DNA of 64,000 bases. It comes from Heterobilharzia americana. Its lineage: Eukaryota > Platyhelminthes > Trematoda > Strigeidida > Schistosomatidae. How positions within the stretch are numbered: the stretch's first letter is position 1; the number at the start of each line of letters is the position of its first letter. Position numbers and translations under genes: made by a program. The stretch is taken from positions 14,579,755-14,643,754 of the forward strand of contig OX104132.1 in NCBI GenBank assembly GCA_944470555.2, read 5' to 3'. The notes beneath the pieces are model-generated. The model worked only from the letters and a program-made list of their open reading frames with translations. It had not been told where the DNA came from and made no database searches. Positions 46,301 to 56,689 of this stretch are shown here, one piece after another.

Positions 46301-47766
46301 AGTGTGGAACAATATTAATAATACTATGCATTTTTGATATGAATATATAAGTAAATAAACATGGTTGATATACAAATGGATACCTATGAGTCTTAATGGC
46401 AGATTAACAAAATTGGGAAATGTGAATCCCTGTATTCAAGCTGACTAACTGGATATTAGTGTGCTGCTGCTACCAGATTTATCGGGGGGCCCTGAGCATG
46501 ACTGAGTACAGGTATGTAGTTACACACTGTTGTTAAGTCATAAATTCAGAACAAATGGCTTCTCAGTGCTTTCCAATAGCTCCCATGATAAAATCTACTT
46601 TGAAACCAGTTCAAGTTTCTTTAAAAAAACAGTCCAATTTTAAAAAAAATATTTAATTTATTTATGCTTTTCACCAAACACTTTATTTGTTTCTCTGGAT
46701 GATTTATGATTCTTTAATATTTTCACGTAAACATAATTTACCGATTGAATGATTTCCTCAATTACGAAAAACAAAGCGAACAAACAAACAAACAAACAAA
46801 GGAAGCGATTAACTGGATAAAATCACCAAGGAATATCGACTAGGTTACCTTTTGGTTATTCTAGGTCCCTTTAGAAAAAAAAAGGAATATCACTGAACAG
46901 TATATTTTTGAGAAAGATAAATCAACCAACTATGCACATAGACTACAGCAAGCAGGAGAGAGAGAGAGAGAGAAACGTGTAAGGTAGTGTAAAAATAATC
47001 TCAGAACAGAAAAACAACAAATCCAAGTGGGCTTTCATTTCAATCGAAGTCTTATTTCAACTGATGAATAAATTGGAAGGAAGAAGAATAACTGGAGCAC
47101 AAAAAGCAAATATAAATGATCTACATTAAGCAGTTCGATATCTGCTGCCTTCTCAATCAGTGTTCGTGTATGTGTGTAGGCTAGTGGAAATCTAAATTAA
47201 GTAAGTCAAGCGGAAAATGTTGATACGAGGGAAAAACAACAACAACACGAACAGCAATATTGTGAATGTTCGACGTTATTTTGGTCATGTGTGTTTATTG
47301 TTTACTGTGACATTTGAATTATTTTTCACGCATTTGTTTGCTTTTTTTCACACTCATTAACTCTGATAGTTTAAAGGAGAATGAAAAATCTGCTATTAAC
47401 CAAGCAGCAGCAGCAGAAGAAGAACTGTTTCCTTTTTGAAAAACTCAAATCGTTTGTTGTTCTTGTTTTTTCCTTCGGAAAATAGTATTAACGGTGTGAA
47501 TAAAGCATAATTCCTATAAGACTAAACTTCAACCGTTTTTAGTGAGGAGACTAAATTATGAAGAGATTGCAGAGTTTGACTGTGTGGATCTGCTGAAGAG
47601 ACGGTTGGGAACCTTCAGTATCCGCAAGTTATTCCAGGTTTCTTTTTCCTAGCTGTGATGTTGCCTATTACAGTAAATAGGTCAAGTTTGAAATGGCGGA
47701 AAAGATTTGTGGTTCAGGATGAGGATGATGGAAACTTGTTGTTCTGTGTCTGAGCATTGGCATTTT
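46301..47766. other. Unassigned sequence with small simple repeats
   Basis: An (AAAC)n run at about 46778-46800 and an (AG)n run at about 46955-46973. No gene or known repeat. Confidence 0.4.
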
Positions 47767-47768
47767 GT

Positions 47769-47989
47769 AGTGGACGTTTCATCAACAGTTTTAATGACAT
47801 CATCACTACTAACTTCGTAAAGAAGTGAGGCATATTCGAATGTTACACCAATGTTTAGCTGGTGCTTCGGACGAAACTCGAGGTCAGTAAAAGCGCTATC
47901 TAAACATTGGTGTAAAATTCGAATATGCTTTACTTCTTCACGAAGTTAGTGCTGAGGATGTCACCAAGCCTGGTGATGAAACGTCCACG
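47769..47989. repeat. Inverted repeat with hammerhead-like ends (PLE terminal type)
   Basis: Two 90-bp arms (47769-47858 and 47900-47989) are reverse complements with roughly 85 percent identity, around a 41-bp centre. Each arm begins at its outer end with tggacgtttcatca. Read outward, the right arm gives ctgagga, tgtcaccaagcctggtgat, gaaacgtcc, which resembles a minimal hammerhead with stem II tcacca/tggtga. The left arm gives gtgatga and tgatgaaacgtcc. Hammerheads of this minimal kind are reported in PLE terminal repeats, so I infer inverted PLE ends. A terminal-inverted-repeat DNA transposon is the alternative. Confidence 0.55.
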
Positions 47990-48199
47990 ATACAATACCA
48001 AGACACACTATACCACCACCATAGATCAAGTATTGTTCGACTACCACGAATCCAGGCGAAGGGGTCTTGTGATGCCCCTGTATGAAAGCTAAATATTTAA
48101 GAGAAAAAAAGTGGGAAGAGTTTGATAGCTGATATTTTGGGCAGTAATGAAAATGGGGAAAAGACGATTGTATGATGGGTTGCAGCAATATAAGTTTTT

Positions 48200-48640
48200 C
48201 CTCTCTGAAGCTTACATGTGGTTCACCAGTTACGCCTGCCTAAATATTGGCATTCACATCACCCATTAGAGTTTTGATGTCGCCAACTAGGGTGGGGTCT
48301 TGTCTACCACTGATTGCAGTCGTCAACAGCATTTCTTCTTCTTCTCTTCATCTGCATTATTTGTAGGTGCTAGCGTACGTGGCATTGCATGATTGTGACT
48401 TTCCTTCATTTTGAGCTGAATCTTGCTGTGATGATCCTGATGCTGGAGGAGGAGATTGGTTCCTATTGCATGAGAGAGAGCCTTCGATGGTGTTGGAGGC
48501 ATCATGGTAGCTACTCCAAAACTCATTGTGGTTTGTTAATGATTGTTGTCTGTGTGACAATATCGGAGTAGATTGTTGACTCCTCTCCAGTTGACAGTTC
48601 GGACAATCCACTTCCATTACGTCTGCTTTCGCAGTTTTCT
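48200..48640 (-). mobile_element. RTE-type LINE, copy D: endonuclease-region fragment
   Basis: On the minus strand, MEVDCPNCQLERSQQS (about 48615) matches copy A near 20200 (WNGSGLYKLSAGEESI in another frame; the nucleotides ggaagtgga and actgtcaactggagagga are shared). Further on is a block matching the copy A segment around 20490-20610, including GDVNAN (about 48255), the endonuclease motif expected to read GDFNA. Both ends are truncated. The 60- to 86-codon frames here are part of it or antisense to it. Confidence 0.65.
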
Positions 48641-48644
48641 AGCA

Positions 48645-48800
48645 CTTCTATACCATATCTTCTCATTTCTTTTGCCTTTTCGTTCACCATGGCACTATTC
48701 ATTTGTATGTATGATCCTAATATTTACAAACTTTTGAAGGGAAGTCGCTTTCTTTACAATCTTTGAATCTTACTCCGTTTCAACACTTAACTAGAAAGTG
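48645..48800 (+). mobile_element. PLE 3' non-coding fragment, same family as PLE-11
   Basis: tttcgttcaccatggcacta, ttcatttgtatgtatgatcc and gtcgctttctttacaatctt match, on the opposite strand, the 3' region of PLE-11 at 52975-53115 (tttcgtttaccatgacacta and onward). No coding sequence is left. Confidence 0.55.
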
Positions 48801-49430
48801 GGTAGTTTTATGATATATGTATAGTCTTTCATTTGACCATTTTATGTCACTTCAGCTCAACGAAATTTAAGTTAGTATAAGGGGGTCAACTAAGTCAATG
48901 CAGCATAAGAAATCAGCGAATTTTGAAATGATAGATAGTATCATAATGGGTAACTTAGAGAAATTCTCAGTAGTTGCCAAACACATAGTGAAGGGGAACG
49001 AATGTTAGTATGTTAAGGTAGAGGGAAGGTTTATCACTGAATTCCTGTTCAATGAATCATCACCGAACGATGCAATAAGAACAAGTCCACAACGATCTCG
49101 ATTATCTGGGAAATGGTACTATGGTTAAAACGAAGGAATAGAAGGTATTAGAGCTAACTAAGCCTAACAATGAAGCCAAGTGATCACCTTGGTATGATGA
49201 TGATTGATAATTTATACTGAAAATGTCATCCAGCAGGTAATGTTGTATTACTGTGTGCTACAATCAGTATGGAGTCACATCCTGCCGTGGTGGATGAATT
49301 CTACTCTCATATTATATACACTAGCTATTGAAACAGTCCAGTTGCATGTATGTGCATGAAGAACTTCTCAACCAATTAATTAAGTGGTATAATATTCTTA
49401 TGTAGCAAATAATCTGGTGAGCAGCCAGAT
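48801..49430. other. Unassigned sequence
   Basis: Nothing recognised. Confidence 0.35.
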
Positions 49431-49435
49431 CTCAT

Positions 49436-49580
49436 CTTATTAAAGTTGGTAGAGCACTGAACCAGCAATCCGGTAGTCGTTGGTTCGAGTACTGCCGGGG
49501 TCCAGAATTTCATCCCACCGTCAATCACCACTCATTATCGCCACAAATGTATAAAGCTGTATTACTCAGGTGGTAAGTAT
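49436..49580 (+). repeat. tRNA-like sequence, probably the head of a SINE
   Basis: agttggtagagcactga (49445-49461) is a good A box and D arm. tggttcgagtactgc (about 49483) is a B box with one or two changes. Between them a seven-base loop ccagcaa between weakly paired ctgaa and tccgg suggests an AGC (Ala-type) anticodon. The acceptor stem does not form. Downstream, ccaccgtcaatcaccactcat resembles the tail of the fourth tRNA-derived repeat type at 25483 and 62215. A SINE head or tRNA pseudogene is likelier than a functional tRNA. Confidence 0.5.
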
Positions 49581-49693
49581 GGCCACTCGAAGTATAGTCT
49601 TGTCTTAAGGTACAACATGATGAAACCTTCTCCAAATATCAAGTATTCAATTAAACATTCATTTTGTCCAGTGTTAGGTATAACTTAGAATAA

Positions 49694-49694
<1 letters not shown>

Positions 49695-49744
<50 letters not shown>
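49695..49744. repeat. (TA)n dinucleotide microsatellite
   Basis: About 50 bp of perfect alternating T and A. The 68-codon minus-strand frame across it (an Ile-Tyr run) is an artefact. Confidence 0.97.
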
Positions 49745-49747
<3 letters not shown>

Positions 49748-50345
49748 GAGAGGAGAAACAAACAACTGACAGTTTGACATATACCAACTGTCAGAGGAAT
49801 ATAGAAGAACTTGATAGTAAGGAGAAAATCAGTTTCAACCATTTGTAAAACGGACAAAACACTGCTTACATCGTTCTGCTATGAAACAGACAAAAAAGTC
49901 AGGATATATTCAAATTTTTTATTTCTTTTTATCATAATTCTCCAACAGAATTTAGATGCAAATCTCATCTGTCTGTTCACACTTAACACTTACTTAAGTT
50001 TTTACATTTATGTTTTATTCTGAGTTGTCATTTTTCATATTTGACCAGTGTTTCAACCTGTCAGCTGTATTTCAGACATAATTCTCATTGAAAATAATTC
50101 GATTGACATCTAAGGTTGTGATTTATTACGAAAGAGTCAAGTGATCAGATAGAGTGTTCTGGTAAAAGAATCAAATTGCTCAGTATCAACTCATACTGAC
50201 TAGCAAATTTTACTAACGAGATCAGAAGTCCAAACACTAGAGGATCACTTCAATTTTACGAATGAAGCAAACTGTGGTCAGATGTGCAGAAAAGAATGGT
50301 TAGTTCTTAAATACTTTCACCACAACTACCGCTATTAATTTAACT
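49745..50345. other. Unassigned sequence
   Basis: Nothing recognised. Confidence 0.35.
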
Positions 50346-50349
50346 TCTG

Positions 50350-50595
50350 ATATCAATGATGCATAGTCGTTAGCAGTGGAATGCAAGGCGAATGTTTTCT
50401 TCATTTCCGTAATCGTCAGCTGAGTGTATTTACATCTCAGCTGGCGAGTCGTGAATAGGACGAAACGCGCGTCATGGATTCCACTGCTGACTACCATTCA
50501 TCAATAATATCAAAATTGAAAATACAGGCAACATCAACGCATACGCACAGAATCCGATATGCCAATAGTGGCTGATCAACTCAGTTCACTCAACA
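50350..50595. mobile_element. R1 SINE, two hammerhead regions head to head plus one tail
   Basis: 50350-50435 is minus-strand R1: ttagcagtggaatgcaaggc, a damaged gaaa region, and atcgtcagctgagtgta, so its own ctgacga core is kept. 50436-50505 is a plus-strand hammerhead region ending ccattcatcaataat. 50505-50595 is the plus-strand R1 tail (aatacaggcaacatcaacgc, aatccgatatgccaatagtg). No tRNA-type head is visible between the arms. Confidence 0.7.
50437..50490 (+). ncRNA. Hammerhead ribozyme relic, R1 type
   Basis: Stem III acgcgcgt with cleavage-site c, and gaaa, are perfect. Stem II gtc/gac is short. The core reads ctggcga, so a conserved A is G. Stem I pairs only in part. Probably inactive. 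Confidence 0.55.
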
Positions 50596-50827
50596 ATGAA
50601 GACTTGCAAGTCATAATGTCAAAAACTATTACTATTACTTTCAGTGTTAATATGTGCCATCATTAGTAACTAACTACTGGTGAAATACAACCTGTCGAAT
50701 ACTAGACGGTTACTGGATATACTCAGGATATATTTCAGTGATTCATTTGCTTAACTACAGGTTATCCGACCTACCTATCAAACCTATATGAATTCAATTT
50801 CACCCAACTTTTCAATAATCTGCTTAA
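50596..50827. other. Spacer, possibly PLE-10 5' sequence
   Basis: No motif recognised before the RT begins at about 50828. Confidence 0.3.
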
Positions 50828-51640
50828 ATAGGATGGCCTCTAGGAGCTTTTCCAGTTAACTGCTTCACAGCAAGTGTGGAAAACAAGACGCTGTCAAAAA
50901 TAATCAGCAAGCTTCATATCGACAAATATGCATAGATGATAACTTGATTAGTTGGATCGAGGATACGAATGACGAGAACGTGATCCAAACTTTCACTAGT
51001 GCTTATCATCTGATCAACTTCCCCCTAGAGGTTAATTCAAACTCGGAATTCCACTTGTTTGGTGCTCAAGTTGTTCAAGGACAAGATGACAACTGATTTC
51101 AGAGATCCATGTGGAGAGAGTCCACTTGGATTGGGCAGTTTATCAATGTTCAGTGTTGTGTTCTCTTAAGCAGAAAGGGGAGTTTTGTTAGATCACTCTC
51201 CTCAAGAATACGAACATCGACATTGAGTTGAGAACAGTTGTGAGGACTTCTGGAGGAAGATGAATATTGAGTGAGATTTGCAGATGAGAATCTGAAGCAC
51301 ATGAACATGTTGGGAGGCTTGTATGTTGGTGTGAAAAGGATTTCACTTGTTGACCTTTGAATCGATATGGATAATGCGACAAGCATGTGTGGGAAGTGAC
51401 TATCAAGATTTGTAAATGGACTATCTTTTGTTGGCAATCTTGGAAACATATTCTGGTGTTAGCAACTGATTGATGAGTATGTGACGGATGTTTGAGCATT
51501 GTACCACATGGGTGGTTGTGTATCTGTTTACTTGCTTCTGTAGAGCCGAGTACATTGGTCATACCATTCACCAGTTTTTGAAGCGCGCAGGTAACCAATT
51601 TCCAGTCTGGCTGTGAAGGGAAGGACATAAATGCATCTTC
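50828..51640 (+). mobile_element. PLE remnant (PLE-10): RT palm, thumb and GIY-YIG
   Basis: IGWPLGAFPVNCF (from 50828) is motif B, with W for the usual S. The frame shifts by one, and CIDDNLI (50929-50949) is the catalytic box with both aspartates kept. One frame then continues to 51540: FTSAYHLINFPLEVNSNSEF, WRESTWIGQFINVQCC (the palm end), SRKGSFVRSLSSRI, and a degraded thumb. It is broken only by seven TGA and one TAG. After another shift, YLFTCFCRAEYIGHTIHQF (about 51517-51573) is the GIY-YIG core with a good EYIG, and FPVWL closes it. The 146-codon minus-strand frame here (51188-51628) is antisense. Its nuclease wording resembles PLE-5. Confidence 0.8.
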
Positions 51641-52190
51641 AGCCCTTTAATGGAACATTCAGTAAATTTGGGAGACTTAGCTGCTTTTAATAAGTTTTGT
51701 ACGAAATATGACGAAGCCACTCGAGAAGAGTGAGGTCAAGGCATCTAGGAATAGCTGCCCAAGCATTAGCAATCCACAAGTTTGAGCGATCATTACCTGT
51801 TCAGAAGAGGTATGTACAGCATATTCTTCTTCATGATCATCAAGGAGGGTTGATCCCATAAGATTTAACTATGTTTTACTTTGTAATGATTTGTTTATAT
51901 CATTATTATAAACGACCATATAAATTATGTAACTATCCTTTCCCATGTAATTTATTTCTATTTTTGGCTGGAAATCACTCTAAAATTTTCTAACATTTCT
52001 ACTATGCATTCACGAACGCATAGCTTAGAGAGTAATTTCGCCGAAAAGAGAATGTTTTCTTCGTTGTAATCATCTTCTATCTTTTCCTGTGATAAAATGA
52101 GTCTGTTCCCGTCTTTAATTTCGTTAATTTACGCTTTTTCTGTGCATAAGAGGTAAACTTCTGTGTTTGCTAAGACTTTTTTTGATACTA
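51641..52190. other. Unassigned sequence
   Basis: May include the PLE-10 3' end. No recognised signal. Confidence 0.3.
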
Positions 52191-52204
52191 GTGATGCTTG
52201 AAGG

Positions 52205-52300
52205 TGACATGGAAATATGGGTCACTGCGGGATTCGAACCAAGTGACCTGCTTTTATCAGTCTGGCGCTCTAACAACTCAACTAAGAAATGTAACCACTG
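52205..52300 (-). pseudogene. tRNA-like pseudogene, probably Ile-type (GAT), or SINE head
   Basis: On the minus strand: ttagttgagttgttagagcg (D arm and A box), an anticodon region cagactgataaaagcagg whose loop reads ctgataa (GAT), and tggttcgaatcccgc (a perfect B box and T arm). It is followed by agtgacc, which can pair with ggttaca about 12 bases before the D arm (6 of 7, one wobble). That acceptor match needs about 5 extra bases between acceptor and D arm, and the anticodon stem does not close. It looks like a damaged tRNA gene. It lacks the R1 and R2 downstream parts. Confidence 0.55.
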
Positions 52301-52955
52301 GTCAGGTTCTAACTGTATGCTTGCCACCTAGAAATCTACAAGACTGGTATGTAATTGTATATCTAACTGTCAGTTTATCGTAATCAAACTAGCTGCCCTA
52401 CATGACCCCCTTTTTCGAATCTAAACCAAACTTAGTTCCAGTAGGTGAGCCTAGAACCCGTATCAATATTAGTATTTCTTTACTAATTTATTCTTGCATT
52501 TCCTATCAAGGTTGTACACTAAGGATTACTGACAAGTAGGCGTTTAATTTACGCTTAGTTATCCATCATATATAACAGGTAACAATGACTTGTTAATTCT
52601 GCTGGCGAATTCAACCTCACTCTGTTATCAATCATTACTAATCAGTCGAAGGTTTATGGTTTGACCAGATGTAATGTAGAACGAGGTGAAAGTTTTCTTT
52701 CATTTGAGGAATTCACAAGCGTTTCTATGCTTAGTTTGCTTAAGATTGATAGAATTCACACTACTGAAACGCTATGTTGAACATTTTCATCTTTGAAACA
52801 CCCTAATTCGCATCACTGTTCAGTAAAAAGAATGTCAACCTCAAATTCTTTATCTATCAAGTGGAGAAGGATTCTCATAACCTTAATAAAAATAGTGTGA
52901 AGGGAGAATATTCTTTTCGATAAGTCGTCATCGGGTTCCACAACTATTATATGCT
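52301..52955. other. Unassigned sequence
   Basis: Nothing recognised. Confidence 0.35.
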
Positions 52956-52959
52956 TTTG

Positions 52960-53490
52960 TACAGCGTAAAATCAAGCCAAGTTGACGGCAGATATATCTT
53001 CAAAACGGAGTGAGACTCAAGGATTGTAAAGAAAGAGACTTTCCTTCATAAATTTGTCAATATTGGGATGACATATATACAAATGAATAGTGTCATGGTA
53101 AACGAAAAGACAAGGAATAACGAAGATAGGAGTGACATTTACTTTACTGAAGGCCAATAGAGGAATAATGCTTGAACTTGATCCTTCCGAATACACAGTT
53201 CACGTTTAATCAGTCTTATTGCAACAGCCTCAGCCATGTTGAGCGGCTGTTGGTAAGCTGCACATGTTATTGTTTTTGGTGCACTATGTGTGGCATATAA
53301 ATCTCCATTAGCATCTTTGTGATGTTGTGTGTCTACTAGGTGTGCTAGGACAGACGTTTCTCCACTTTCACTTCACCTTTGCTGAGGGAAGCCGGTGGAT
53401 GCTGTTGTATCCGGAGACTCACCTGCCTGACCTTACGCTATCATGTAACTTGTTCTCCGGGAACAGTTAAAGTCAAATAGTTGGGATGAA
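52960..53490 (-). mobile_element. PLE remnant (PLE-11): end of endonuclease ORF and 3' region
   Basis: On the minus strand, ETSVLAHLVDTQHHKDANGD (about 53355-53295) and MAEAVAIRLIKRELCIRKDQ (about 53235-53180) are the last two conserved blocks of a PLE GIY-YIG protein: the His-containing 'HLxxTxH' segment and the 'EAxAIRxxkPxLCxQK' segment. The upstream part to 53490 (CSRRTSYMIA, then a QHH-type region) is a corrupted nuclease core. 53150-52960 is the 3' non-coding region, also found at 48645-48800. Confidence 0.7.
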
Positions 53491-54900
53491 TAGCTAAAAT
53501 TAGGTAGGTATGTCTGATTCAGCACTGGTAAGCACGATTAGAAATGAACTATACACAGGGATGAAAATGAAAAATCAGACAAAATGCTATATTCTTTTTA
53601 TGAGTTTCAAATCTTGACTTTCCAGCAATATCGTCTGGAATGCTATCACTTGAACAGAGATATTCTGAGTAATCCTCAAAGCAATTAGAGTACCACACTG
53701 TAGGCTGATTAAACGAATCACTATTTTAATGATTATGTTAGCATATGCTACCTTGAACACTAAACTTCGTTTTTTCCCCAAAAACAGCAATAGGGACTAA
53801 GGAGTACTGCCTAATCTCGCTGATTAACGACAAATAATAATAATTCCTTACATCAGTTATTGAATTATCCGCATTAGAGAATAAGGGTAGACTGAAGATA
53901 GACATTCCAAATAATGTCGATCGGCTGATATGCTGATGAAAATGTCTGTTCTTATAATGTTGGGCTATTAGTCATGTAAAGATAATGTCAAATCTAGATA
54001 AACGCTGTGTGTATACTGGATTATATCGCTGCTTCATCGCTAATTTTGTGGTTGCTATTGATAACTCCGGATCTGTCAGCTGATCGACTGGAAGTTTATA
54101 GGAAACTTGGTAACATGTTACACAAACAAATTACTGCAGCTTACACCACATGTGGATGATGATTTTGAGAACAGATTTCAATATGTGGGCTCAAACTCAA
54201 GTCTATAAACCCTAATACACATGAAGTAAAGTCCTGGAACTTCAAATAATTGCGAAATGTAGGTAATTTGTACTAAGGCTTACTATATTTTCATTGAATG
54301 CCAGTTTGTGGATAAAGTAACATATTTTTATGTCATGAGACAAAGTCTTCCATCGACGATCTTAAACTCAAGAAACCCATTGGACGTGATAGGTTATTGT
54401 TAATTCTACAGGTTATTAACGAAATTGTCCTTAGGGTGGTAGCTAGTGAATATTTTTGAATCTTCTCATCTCTGTACCAGGCTTTTCACAGCTTCGGTGA
54501 AAATATGTTTGAGATATTATACTCCACGTATGTAAGACCTCATCTACGGTTACTTATTCATAAAGCTGGTTCATGGTTTAAAAAAGAAGTTGGTACAGTG
54601 GGGTGGATCCAAAAGGGAGGCACCAAAATAGTGATATCTTACAGTTCCCAAGGTTAAATCTTATTGTAGGGAAAAGAGATAACGTAATATTGGTACGTTG
54701 AATAAAAATCACGTTTTGATCAAATCGCTTAACTCACTGTAGGATTATTCACCATCAAGGCCATCAGAACAAGGTCGGAAAGCCATCGAGCGAGAATGCA
54801 CCTAGAGTTAGCACGAACACCTACCGTAAGCCGGTCATTATACAAGTTATTCACCCCCCCTTATTATATCACTGGTTTATTTATGTTTAATACCGCAGTT
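53491..54900. other. Unassigned sequence
   Basis: About 1.4 kb with no recognised gene, RNA or repeat. Confidence 0.35.
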
Positions 54901-54904
54901 TATA

Positions 54905-55695
54905 TTTAGTATTACTATTATTTGTCCCTTGGGTTCCTAGTGGAACATACGATTTCAGTTCCCCGTCACTATTTCACTCTCTTCTCTACAGTCTTTTCAA
55001 CCTGCCTCCACCACTACCCACAAGCTCTCATTCCTTCCTCACACCATCTCCTCCATGTCATCCTTGGACTCCCAACACATCGTTTCCTATACAAGTTCCA
55101 CTCAATGGCCTGGCATGACACATGATGTCCCCAGTCGGTCTTCTCAGTGTATGCCCAATCCAACTCAATCCACCTCCACTTTCTTCTACATTTTCGGTGG
55201 GTGATGGCTTGTTGGTTGGTTCGTTGCCAGCCAGCTAGCCAGAGTTCCCTGTTGCTTATTCTTATTATTCTAGCCATCTGATCTCATCTTCAGTGTCAGT
55301 GTCGAGTGAGCGTGGATGGCAGCTGTTGATGATGTATGATGTCTGTAGTTTGTTTGAAATGCTCTTCGTGATACGCCAAGTCTCTCAACCATCACATCAA
55401 AGCACTGACTTACTTGACTGAATCGGTGTTGGAAATCTGGATGTTGTTCACGTTCTATGTTGAGTGCAGTGGATTGCAGTAGATCTCCACATTGATTTCA
55501 GGTTAATGAAAGATTTCCTGTCTATCTTTCCCATCCTGGCTGACTTTGACATTCTCATCTGTGCTTGTGCTGTCTGTAGTTGAAACGATGCTGCCTAGTT
55601 GGTACGTGAAAGAGACTACTTCCTTTAGATTTCTCCCATTGATGGTGATTGATGCTTGTTGTTGATGTTGTTTGTTGAGTATCTTCATCATCTCT
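54905..55695 (-). mobile_element. RTE-type LINE, copy E: 5'-truncated C-terminal region and 3' end
   Basis: On the minus strand: MMKILNKQHQQQASITINGR and NLKEVVSFTYQLGSIVS (55691-55590), the post-catalytic segment; then about 400 bp of decayed ORF; then KCRRKWRWIELDWAYTEKTD and CVGSPRMTWRRWCEEGMRAC (about 55195-55020), the C-terminal domain. The element ends with a short ATT-rich tail beside 54905. The frame is disturbed by the GGATT-type insertion. Positions 55007-55631 match copy F with a single visible difference. Confidence 0.85.
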
Positions 55696-56685
55696 GTCTT
55701 CTCTATTGATAAATATTCAAGTTTTGCTCACTTCAGAAATTACATCTGTCTCAAAGTCCGTCTCTGTGATAAAACACACATCATCTGACAGAGTCACCAA
55801 TGAAAGGAAGGTGGTTGTTGTTTTGAGTTATCAAATATCATTTCAAAGTTAGTCTCAACATAAATGCATAAATAAATAAATGAATTGAAACATAATTTGA
55901 TGAATTCCCACAACTGCTTCTTTGATGATGAAAAGAATTTCTGGGTTTACCTCATGGTTTGAGAGAGAGAGAGACAGAGAGAGTGAAACTAAAATAATAA
56001 TCAGGTAGACACACTCAATTACCTAGAACATTTTTATTTCATTGAATCAAGGTCAACATAAAAATCTTTAATCATCTATGTTTAAAAGAAGAAAGCAACT
56101 TTGATTTAATTCATTAATGTAATTTACATATTCAGGGATGACCTCAAATTGTTCAATTATTGAAGAGATTCATTTAAAGAAATAGAGAGAAATTAGAAAA
56201 ATGAAAATTTCATTGAGTTTACTCGAACTTCCTTCCGCAGAAGTTTAGATGATTAACAACATGCCTTACACGAGATGGTTTTTCGATAACTGCAATCTTC
56301 AAAGACCAGATGAAATTGAAAATTGATGCCACCTCAGGGTGACCAATCAAAATCGGCTTACACACTGGTTGAGTAAAATGCAGCAAACGTGAAATCAGTT
56401 TGGCAGTTGGACTGATACTAGTAGTTAGGATTAGTTTTTTAAAGTCTGAAGCGCGCAAGAGATAGCTATCATGTTCTACTTCCCTGGATTTCATCTATTC
56501 GAAGTACGGACTTCTTCGACTGACTTTTAATTTATCACTTACGTTGACCATCGTAGGACAGTATTGTTGGATCGATAACTGTAGAGCATGAAGAGGGAGA
56601 TATTAAGAACTGTCACTCAGTCAAATACTTGTTGTTTGAAATATCTAGGGGATGTATAATGTTTATACAGTTTACAATCGACATC
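55696..56685. other. Unassigned sequence with a GA run
   Basis: A (GA)n run lies at about 55961-55983. The 91-codon minus-strand frame at 56219-56494 has no motif I can name. Confidence 0.35.
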
Positions 56686-56689
56686 ATAT

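Noticed and set aside
49651..49857. 68-codon frame with alternating Ile and Tyr
   Set aside because: Translation of the (TA)n microsatellite.
51188..51628. 146-codon minus-strand frame, the longest in the window
   Set aside because: It is exactly antisense to the PLE-10 thumb and GIY-YIG region, whose plus-strand frame carries recognisable motifs. The stops being TGA (tca on the other strand) leaves the antisense frame open.
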